Of a DNA stretch of 12,634 bases, positions 7,688-12,634 are shown one piece after another. Both the position numbers and the translations under genes were made by a program. Below the pieces are notes generated by a model. It did not search any database, was not told the DNA's origin, and saw nothing but the letters and a program-made list of their open reading frames with translations. The stretch is from CAZVRZ01 sp964629965. GTDB lineage: Bacteria; Chloroflexota; Anaerolineae; Anaerolineales; UBA4823. The stretch lies in assembly GCA_964629965.1 (NCBI GenBank), contig CAZVRZ010000149.1, positions 1-12,634 on the forward strand. The letters run 5' to 3'. Each line of letters opens with the position of its first letter. Within the stretch, counting starts at the first letter, position 1.

Positions 7688-8125
7688 TCATTTTTCAGAA
7701 GAGGCAGCGCTGTCTCCCTCTGGCTTCTCAGCCTCACCAGCCGGCGGACACCAGGGTGGAGCGCCCCAGGGAGGCGGATAGCCGTGGGCGTGCATGGGAG
7801 GCATGCCCGGGCGCCACCAGGGACGCGGCCCCCAAAACACCAAGCGCAGCAAGCCCACGAACAACAGCCCGAAAAAGAACAGCCCGCACAGCCCTGCAAA
7901 CGGCATGAAAGCAAAGCGCATGTGCATCATCGGAAAATGACCAACGCCGGGCCAAAAACCTGGGAACTGCCGGAACGGCGTTTCATCGCCTGCCGTAACC
8001 GTTGCTCCCTGGGCGTAGCCCTGGGTGTAACCAAAGCGGTAGGCCGCTATCCCGGCGGCTGCCAACAACCCAACCAGCAGCAAAACCGCCACGACCCGAA
8101 CCACGATAGAACTTTTACGAACCAT
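7688..8125 (-). CDS. Small two-helix membrane protein rich in Met, His, Trp and Pro
   Basis: A 145-residue protein that I do not recognise as a named family. A short basic N-terminus (MVRKSS) leads into transmembrane helix 1 (about 7-28), followed by an aromatic/Gly segment FGYTQGYAQG. The loop at 50-70 contains HFPMMHM, and helix 2 covers about 72-97. The C-terminal tail (98-130) is dense in Trp, Pro, His and Met (PGMPPMHAHGYPPPW, then PPWCPP) and ends in an acidic stretch. The Met/His/Cys pattern hints at metal or redox binding, but this is unproven. I chose the ATG at 8125 because GGAGG sits 5 bases upstream; the ATG at 8137 would add 4 residues and lacks such a site. It lies upstream of a two-component operon, behind a terminator, and could be a partner or target of that system. 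Confidence 0.82.
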   Translation of the reverse strand: MVRKSSIVVRVVAVLLLVGLLAAAGIAAYRFGYTQGYAQGATVTAGDETPFRQFPGFWPGVGHFPMMHMRFAFMPFAGLCGLFFFGLLFVGLLRLVFWGPRPWWRPGMPPMHAHGYPPPWGAPPWCPPAGEAEKPEGDSAASSEK

Positions 8126-8130
8126 ATTGA

Positions 8131-8135
8131 CCTCC
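8131..8135 (-). promoter_or_regulatory. Shine-Dalgarno site fixing the small membrane protein start
   Basis: GGAGG on the minus strand, 5 bases before the ATG at 8125. It overlaps the alternative upstream ATG at 8137, which argues for the shorter protein. Confidence 0.7.
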
Positions 8136-8137
8136 AT

Positions 8138-8159
8138 TTTGAATTTGGTTTGAATTCTT
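8138..8159 (-). promoter_or_regulatory. 11-bp-period direct repeat, candidate response-regulator operator
   Basis: The plus strand shows TTTGAATT at 8138-8145 and again at 8149-8156, an exact 8-base repeat with an 11-bp period. OmpR/PhoB-class regulators are known to bind tandem half-sites with about this period. It sits just upstream of the Shine-Dalgarno site of the small membrane protein gene, in an AT-rich patch. The link to the nearby response regulator is inference. Confidence 0.35.
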
Positions 8160-8181
8160 ATTCATAGGATACCAAAAGATT

Positions 8182-8364
8182 ATGGAGGAAAATTGGAGAT
8201 CCACAGGAGGTTTTATGGAGAAGATGATGGTGTTTGCAGTTTCAATCTACCGGCAGCGCGCTGCCGCGCATGCGTACCCATTCACACCCCGGCTGCCCGG
8301 AAGGCTGCCCCAACAATGGCCTGGGCTTCCTCTTGTATCCGCCGGAGATGTTGCTCACCTTTGA
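8182..8364 (+). other. Unexplained small ORF with strong ribosome binding site
   Basis: The plus strand has AGGAGG (8205-8210) four bases before the ATG at 8215, a near-ideal initiation site. It opens a 49-residue frame beginning MEKMMVFAVSIYRQR. An earlier in-frame ATG at 8182 would give 60 residues. The last 83 bases run antisense through the 3' end of pgm and read as Pro/Leu-rich filler. It may be a true small protein or leader peptide, the 5' remnant of a lost gene, or chance. I cannot assign a function. Confidence 0.25.
8251..8266. repeat. Perfect 16-bp GC palindrome
   Basis: CGGCAGCGCGCTGCCG equals its own reverse complement. It lies 15 bases beyond the stop of pgm. It could form a 6-bp stem with a CGCG loop in pgm mRNA, but no T-run follows on the minus strand, so it is not a classic intrinsic terminator. 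Confidence 0.6.
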
Positions 8365-9934
8365 AACTCTCTGCATAGATCTTGTAGATATTTTCGGTGC
8401 CAGATGGGCGGGCCGCGAACCAGCCATTTCCAGTGACCACTTTCAAGCCGCCAATGGCAGCCTGATTGCAAGGCGCGTGGGTCAGGCGGGCGATAATGGG
8501 CTCGCCGGCCATCTCGCGGGCCGTGATCAACTCTGGCGAAAGGTTCGCCAGGACGGCCTTTTGCCTGGGATCAGCCGCCGCGTCCATGCGCTCATAAACG
8601 GCGCGTCCAAACTGCGCTTCCAGGTCACGGTAATGCTCGCCCGGATCGCGCCCGGTCACCGCCAGGATCTCGGCTGCCAGCAGGTCGAGCAGGATGCCGT
8701 CCTTGTCCGAAGTCCACACGGTACCGTCCAGGCGCAAGAACGAAGCCCCGGCACTCTCCTCGCCACCGAATCCCAGCGAGCCATCCAACAGACCCGGCAC
8801 GAAATACTTGAAGCCCACCGGAACTTCGCACAAGCGGCGGCCCACCAGGGCGGCCACACGGTCGATCATCGAACTGGAAACCAGCGTTTTGCCCACCGCC
8901 GCCTGGCTGTTCCACTGCGGGCGATGCTGGAACAGGTACCAGATCGCCACTGCCAGGTAATGATTGGGATTCATCAATCCGCTGCTGGGCGTGACGATGC
9001 CGTGGCGATCGTAATCGGGATCGTTGCCAAAAGCAATATCAAAGCGATCCTTCAAATCGATCAGCCCGGCCATGGCATAGGGCGAGGAACAATCCATGCG
9101 TACCTTGCCATCATGATCTACCCGCATAAAGGAGAAGGTCGGATCTACCCGGCGGTTGACAACCTCGATATCCAGGTGATACATCTCGGCAATCGGATCC
9201 CAAAAGCCGATCCCGGCGCCACCCATGGGATCGACGCCAATCTTGAGGCCTGCGCCGGCAATAGCCGGGATATCTATGGCCGCCTTCAAATCCTGTACGT
9301 AAGGAGCGACAAAATCATAATGGTGAGTACTTTCGGCGTGCAGCGCCTTCTCCAGCGATACGCGCCGCACACCCTTCAGCCCGCTGCGCAGGATATCATT
9401 GGCGCGATCCTGGATGCGCCTGGTGATCTCAGTATCCGCCGGGCCTCCCGAAGGCGGGTTGTACTTGAAGCCGCCATCCTCGCTGGGATTGTGAGATGGC
9501 GTGATGATAACACCATCGGCCAGACCGGTGCTGCGCCCACGATTATAGGTCAAAATAGCATGCGAGATGACCGGCGTAGGGGTATAGCCCAGGCCTTTCT
9601 GGATAAAGACCTGCGTCTCGTTGGCGGCCAACACTTCCAAAGTAGTATACAAAGCCGGCTCAGATAAGGCGTGCGTGTCCATGCCCACGTATAATGGCCC
9701 ATCGATACCACTGGATAAACGCATTTCGCAGATCGCCTGGCAAACAGCCAGGATGTGCGCCTCGTTAAAGCCCTTCTTGAGCGAGGAGCCGCGGTGACCC
9801 GAGGTGCCAAAGGCCACGCGTTGATCTGCCTGCTCTGGGTCGGGTTGGTGGGTATAATAGGCAGAAACCAGGCGGGGAACATTGACCAGCAGTTCCGGGG
9901 GAACTTTTTGACCAGCCAGTGGATGAACGGACAT
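8282..9934 (-). CDS. pgm: Phosphoglucomutase, alpha-D-glucose specific
   Basis: Cytoplasmic enzyme that interconverts glucose 1-phosphate and glucose 6-phosphate, feeding glycogen, sugar-nucleotide and central carbon pathways. At 550 residues it matches the length of the E. coli Pgm type (about 546) and aligns with it over its whole length from memory. Key sites are FGTSGHRGS (42-50), the phosphoserine loop TPSHNP with Ser147, the metal loop DPDYDRHG (305-312) with three Asp ligands, the sugar-binding GEESAG (391-396) and the phosphate-binding RPSGTE (509-514). The ATG at 9934 has AGGAGG five bases upstream. It is transcribed divergently from the epimerase gene, with 104 bases between them. 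All active-site motifs are intact. Confidence 0.97.
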   Translation of the reverse strand: MSVHPLAGQKVPPELLVNVPRLVSAYYTHQPDPEQADQRVAFGTSGHRGSSLKKGFNEAHILAVCQAICEMRLSSGIDGPLYVGMDTHALSEPALYTTLEVLAANETQVFIQKGLGYTPTPVISHAILTYNRGRSTGLADGVIITPSHNPSEDGGFKYNPPSGGPADTEITRRIQDRANDILRSGLKGVRRVSLEKALHAESTHHYDFVAPYVQDLKAAIDIPAIAGAGLKIGVDPMGGAGIGFWDPIAEMYHLDIEVVNRRVDPTFSFMRVDHDGKVRMDCSSPYAMAGLIDLKDRFDIAFGNDPDYDRHGIVTPSSGLMNPNHYLAVAIWYLFQHRPQWNSQAAVGKTLVSSSMIDRVAALVGRRLCEVPVGFKYFVPGLLDGSLGFGGEESAGASFLRLDGTVWTSDKDGILLDLLAAEILAVTGRDPGEHYRDLEAQFGRAVYERMDAAADPRQKAVLANLSPELITAREMAGEPIIARLTHAPCNQAAIGGLKVVTGNGWFAARPSGTENIYKIYAESFKGEQHLRRIQEEAQAIVGAAFRAAGV

Positions 9935-9952
9935 ATGCGCCTCCTGATGGTA

Positions 9953-9987
9953 TTGGGAATCTTATCTTATTGTACCCCTCTTCCCAA
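9953..9987. repeat. Inverted repeat in the pgm/epimerase divergent region
   Basis: TTGGGAA (9953-9959) and TTCCCAA (9981-9987) are exact reverse complements separated by 21 bases. A third partial copy, CTTGGGTAA, begins at 10001. This could be an operator serving both divergent genes; the arms are short and chance is possible. Confidence 0.35.
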
Positions 9988-9997
9988 AATCTATTAT
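9970..9997 (+). promoter_or_regulatory. Possible promoter for the epimerase gene
   Basis: TTGTAC (9970-9975) and TATTAT (9992-9997) are separated by 16 bases, a reasonable sigma-70 type pair about 42 bases before the epimerase ATG at 10039. Overlapping choices such as TATATA (9995-10000) exist. On the minus strand TACAAT (9969-9974) could serve pgm, but without a good -35 box. Confidence 0.35.
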
Positions 9998-10027
9998 ATA
10001 CTTGGGTAAACAGCTCTATTTCCTTAT

Positions 10028-10033
10028 GGAAGG
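10028..10033 (+). promoter_or_regulatory. Shine-Dalgarno site fixing the epimerase start
   Basis: GGAAGG lies five bases before the ATG at 10039. The same frame is open back to 9919, but those 40 extra codons cross the promoter region and do not match the family, so 10039 is the better start. Confidence 0.65.
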
Positions 10034-10038
10034 TTGCC

Positions 10039-11103
10039 ATGCAAATTACCCATGCAGAAGTGATCCCCATCGAGTTAAAACTGGACAAGCCCATTCACCT
10101 GGCAAAATTGCCCGAGATCAGCCACATCCAGGCTGTGTTCGTGCGTCTGGAGACGCGCCAGGGGCAGAGCGCCTGGGGCTGCACCGTAGCCCATGCGGAC
10201 CTGACCGGCGAAAAACCGGCCGATGTGATCCGCAAATGCCAGGAATGCGCCAGCCTGGCGCCGGACCTGCACCCGACTAACATCGAATACTCCCTGGCCG
10301 AAATCAACTCGCACTTCCAGATCACCCCGGGCGTACTGTGCGCTTTCGACCTCGCCTTTCACGATCTGCTCAGCCAGGCCGCCGGGCTGCCGCTGTACCG
10401 CCTGTTGGGCGGCTACCGCAACCGCATCCAGGCTTCGGCCACTATCCCGATCGCCTCGGTGGCGGAAAGCGTCGAGCTGGCCCGCGAGCGCGCCCGCCAG
10501 GGCTTTCGCATGCTGAAGATCAAAGGCGGCCTCGACCCAGAGGCAGATGTCCAGCGGGTGAAAGCTGTTCACCAGGTGCTGCCCGAGCACACCCTGCGCC
10601 TGGACGCCGATGGAGGCTACACCATGCGGCAAGCATTGGATGTATCCCGCGCCCTGTTTGGCCTGGTAGAAATGTTCGAGCAGCCCACCCCGCCGGATGA
10701 TCCCATCCAATTACGCCAGTTAAAAGTCAACAGCCAGGTGCCGATCCTGGCAGATCAAAGCCTGCGCGGGCCGGCCTCCGCGTTAGAGCTGGCCGCCGGG
10801 CACATGGTGGACGGGGTAAGCATCAAGCTGGTGACCAGCGGTGGTATCCAACCTGCCCGCCAGATCGACTCCATCGCGCGCGCCGCGCGCATCCTGACCA
10901 TGGTAAGCTGTTTCATCGAACCAGCCTTGCTGATCGCGGCCGGACTGAGCCTGGCTCTAAGCAGTTCCAACGTGGGCTATTGTGACCTGGACGGACACCT
11001 GGGCTTGCTAAACGATCCTTCTCGAACCGGTTTTCGTCTGGAAGATGGCTGGCTGGTGGCGGCAGACGTGGTCGGCCTGGGCTATACGGTGGAATTAGGA
11101 TAA
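10039..11103 (+). CDS. Enolase-superfamily dipeptide epimerase (MR/MLE family)
   Basis: Cytoplasmic Mg-dependent enzyme of 354 residues, probably epimerising the C-terminal residue of a dipeptide, as in L-Ala-D/L-Glu epimerase of murein peptide recycling. The N-terminal capping domain covers about 1-115, then the barrel follows. Acid/base lysines are Lys162 in KIK (160-162) and Lys263 in SIKLVTSGG. Metal ligands are Asp189 (LRLDADGG), Glu214 (FEQP) and Asp239 (LADQS). The DLD motif (316-318) near the end is the dipeptide epimerase hallmark that grips the substrate amino group, which favours this over muconate cycloisomerase or o-succinylbenzoate synthase. Position 191 is Asp, where relatives usually have Asn (DAN). 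The dipeptide preferred cannot be told from sequence; many relatives act on non-murein dipeptides. It is followed after 97 bases by a nitroreductase gene on the same strand. Confidence 0.88.
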   Translation: MQITHAEVIPIELKLDKPIHLAKLPEISHIQAVFVRLETRQGQSAWGCTVAHADLTGEKPADVIRKCQECASLAPDLHPTNIEYSLAEINSHFQITPGVLCAFDLAFHDLLSQAAGLPLYRLLGGYRNRIQASATIPIASVAESVELARERARQGFRMLKIKGGLDPEADVQRVKAVHQVLPEHTLRLDADGGYTMRQALDVSRALFGLVEMFEQPTPPDDPIQLRQLKVNSQVPILADQSLRGPASALELAAGHMVDGVSIKLVTSGGIQPARQIDSIARAARILTMVSCFIEPALLIAAGLSLALSSSNVGYCDLDGHLGLLNDPSRTGFRLEDGWLVAADVVGLGYTVELG

Positions 11104-11149
11104 CGAGCAGCATGATCCACCACTCAGATAAAATGGACTGATAAACCAA

Positions 11150-11179
11150 CCGACAACTGCTTAATAGACCTGCTGTCGG
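11150..11179 (+). repeat. Short inverted repeat before the nitroreductase gene
   Basis: CCGACA (11150-11155) and TGTCGG (11174-11179) are exact reverse complements, 18 bases apart, ending 9 bases before the Shine-Dalgarno AAGGAG (11189-11194). It may be an operator or a leader hairpin. No T-run follows, so it is not a terminator for the epimerase gene. Confidence 0.35.
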
Positions 11180-11200
11180 AAACTATTCAAGGAGATACCG

Positions 11201-11779
11201 ATGCTAAAAGACCTGATATTGAAGAACCGCAGCTACCGGCGCTTTTACCAAGAGGAAGCCGTGGAAGTAGAAACCCTGCGCGAGCTGGTAGACCTGGCCC
11301 GCCTGTCCGCTTCGGGCGCCAACCTGCAGCCTTTGAAATATATCCTATCCTGCAGCCCGCAGACGAACGCCGCAATCTTCCCCCTGCTGGGCTGGGCCGG
11401 CTACCTGAAAGAGTGGCCCGGGCCGGTGGAAGGCGAGCGGCCTGCCGCCTATATCATCCTGCTCGGCGATACCACCATCAAGAAAGCCTTCGGCGTCGAC
11501 CCGGGCATCGCCGCACAAAGCATGCTTTTAGGCGCAACCGAAAAAGGGCTGGGCGGCTGTATGATCGCCACCGTTCAAAAGGATAAGCTGCGCGAACTCT
11601 TGAACATCCCACCGCAGTATGAGATCGAGCTGGTGTTGGCATTGGGCAAGCCGCGCGAAGTGGTGCAGGTCGAGCCGCTTGGGCCGGAAGGCGACATCAA
11701 ATACTACCGCGATGCAGAGCAAGTGCATCATGTGCCGAAACGCACCCTGGACGAGATCATCGTCCAGGTATTTGGATAG
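11201..11779 (+). CDS. Nitroreductase-family FMN oxidoreductase
   Basis: Flavoprotein of 192 residues, typical length for single-domain nitroreductases that act as dimers with FMN and NAD(P)H. FMN phosphate contacts are expected at NRSYRRF (9-15), and the ASGANLQP stretch (37-44) is the usual flavin-binding turn. GATEKGLGGCMIATV in the middle and the C-terminal DIKYYRD...HHVPKR segment match a group common in anaerobes. The ATG has AAGGAG six bases upstream. It follows the epimerase by 97 bases and is convergent with the SIMPL gene (24 bases between the stops). The true substrate is unknown; nitro-compound, quinone or other reductase roles are all possible. There is no iron-sulfur domain and the chain appears complete. 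Confidence 0.92.
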   Translation: MLKDLILKNRSYRRFYQEEAVEVETLRELVDLARLSASGANLQPLKYILSCSPQTNAAIFPLLGWAGYLKEWPGPVEGERPAAYIILLGDTTIKKAFGVDPGIAAQSMLLGATEKGLGGCMIATVQKDKLRELLNIPPQYEIELVLALGKPREVVQVEPLGPEGDIKYYRDAEQVHHVPKRTLDEIIVQVFG

Positions 11780-11803
11780 GCGCTTCACTGCAACACAAAC
11801 ATT

Positions 11804-12622
11804 TCACTTCAACGCAAACGTCACGCTCACTTCGGCCCGCACCGAGATCTGTCCCAGGCTAACCGGTTCTGCCTCGCCGTTGGGACTGGCGCTGTTGCCC
11901 TGGGAAGCATTCTGGATCGTGTTCTGTGCCCACAGGTTGGCATTGTTTGCCGACCACCAGCCGTTGTAATACGACCAGGTGTTTTCACTGATGTTCAGCG
12001 CACATCCCGAATTCGATCCAACGGCTTGCGCCAGCGCCTGGGCTTTCTCGGAAGCGGCGATCATGGCCTCCTGGCGCGCCTGGTCGCGGTACTTGCGCAG
12101 TTCGCTGGTATAGAGTTCCACGTTGATCACCTGGTTGGCGCCGGCCTCCAGCGCCGCCGCCAGCACATCCCCAGCCATATCCACTTTGCGCAGCGTGATG
12201 GCCACTTGATTGTTGATCCGGTAGCCCTTGATGTACAGCGAGTTGTAATCTTCATATACCGGCTCGATGATATACACATCGGTGGCAATATCCTTCGCTT
12301 CCACACCCAGGGCTTTCACCGCCGCAATCACCCGGCTCATGGCCGCTGTGTTTTCCGCCTGCACCACGCCGGGCGTCCGCCCGTTAGACTGCACGCCCAG
12401 TTGGATGAGCGCCCGGTCAGGCAGCGCATTCACGGTGGCGCTCCCGGTCACCTGCACTGTGCGGGTAGTATCGCAGGCAGTTTCACCATCAACCGCAGCC
12501 TGGGGCGTTTGCTGTGCAGCCAGGGCTGCTTCAGCGGGCTTTCCGGGCAGAAAAAATGTGAACACAGTGAGCGCCAGCGCCGCACACAATAATACACCGG
12601 CAAATATCGACAAGCGTTTCAT
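11804..12622 (-). CDS. Secreted SIMPL-domain (DUF541, YggE-like) protein
   Basis: Exported protein of 272 residues. A signal peptide is clear: MKR, a hydrophobic core (about 4-25) and a likely signal peptidase site after AEA (30-32). A linker of about 20 residues leads to a SIMPL/DUF541 domain from about 54 to the end. It begins VQVTGSATVNALPDRALIQL and includes VYIIEPVYEDYN, GYRINNQVAITLRK and the closing QISVRAEVSVTFALK, all typical of the family. Homologues such as E. coli YggE are linked to oxidative-stress protection, and the biochemical role is poorly known. The ATG has GAGGAGG five bases upstream, close to the window edge, so its promoter lies outside. Two Cys residues (49 and about 207) in the mature protein could form a disulfide. 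Confidence 0.92.
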   Translation of the reverse strand: MKRLSIFAGVLLCAALALTVFTFFLPGKPAEAALAAQQTPQAAVDGETACDTTRTVQVTGSATVNALPDRALIQLGVQSNGRTPGVVQAENTAAMSRVIAAVKALGVEAKDIATDVYIIEPVYEDYNSLYIKGYRINNQVAITLRKVDMAGDVLAAALEAGANQVINVELYTSELRKYRDQARQEAMIAASEKAQALAQAVGSNSGCALNISENTWSYYNGWWSANNANLWAQNTIQNASQGNSASPNGEAEPVSLGQISVRAEVSVTFALK

Positions 12623-12634
12623 TGCAACCTCCTC

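Noticed and set aside
8234..9667. Plus-strand open frame of 477 codons opposite pgm
   Set aside because: pgm on the minus strand has every active-site motif; the antisense frame has no recognisable domain and no good ribosome binding site.
9919..10038. N-terminal extension of the epimerase to an ATG at 9919
   Set aside because: These 40 codons span the divergent promoter region and overlap pgm's start. A Shine-Dalgarno site stands right before the ATG at 10039, where family similarity also begins.
10075..10710. Minus-strand open frame of 211 codons inside the epimerase gene
   Set aside because: The sense strand encodes a complete enolase-superfamily enzyme; the antisense frame is low in hydrophobic structure and looks like a shadow.
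1..12634. CRISPR arrays, tRNA or rRNA genes, insertion sequences, phage genes, toxin-antitoxin or defence genes
   Set aside because: No regularly spaced repeats, no tRNA-like or rRNA-like sequence, and no transposase, integrase, nuclease or toxin motifs were seen in any of the frames read.

Overview
The window is a gene-dense bacterial chromosome segment of moderately high GC content. It holds ten confident protein genes, no RNA genes, and no insertion sequence, phage or CRISPR signature. The protein styles suggest an anaerobic or environmental bacterium such as a member of the Chloroflexota (Anaerolineae-like). These include a tandem-HTH MerR regulator, a SIMPL/DUF541 protein, a two-gene ABC exporter and an E. 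coli-like alpha-phosphoglucomutase. That assignment rests on overall resemblance, because no rRNA or marker gene is present, and should be treated as a guess.

Left part (1-7.6 kb), minus strand. Reading leftward from 7574, the order is an OmpR-type response regulator, its HAMP histidine kinase (ATGA overlap), a Gfo/Idh/MocA oxidoreductase, two ABC exporter half-transporters (ATGA overlap) and a MerR-like regulator with two DNA-binding domains. The two half-transporters form a textbook asymmetric heterodimer: one carries Asp in place of the catalytic Glu, and the other carries a changed signature motif. The MerR regulator closes the exporter operon and is the obvious candidate for its control.

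Middle (7.6-8.3 kb). A 145-residue, two-helix membrane protein rich in Met, His, Trp and Pro lies upstream of the two-component operon. It is separated from that operon by a strong hairpin terminator. An 11-bp-period direct repeat just upstream of its ribosome binding site looks like an OmpR/PhoB-type operator, so the kinase, regulator and small membrane protein may form one sensory unit. A plus-strand start site with a very strong Shine-Dalgarno sequence and a 16-bp GC palindrome lie between this gene and pgm and are unexplained.

Right part (8.3-12.6 kb). Phosphoglucomutase (pgm, minus strand) is divergent from an enolase-superfamily dipeptide epimerase (plus), which is followed by a nitroreductase-family flavoprotein (plus). 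A secreted SIMPL/DUF541 protein (minus) is convergent with the nitroreductase and reaches nearly to the right edge. The pgm/epimerase divergent region holds inverted repeats and promoter-like boxes. No gene-free stretch exceeds about 160 bases.
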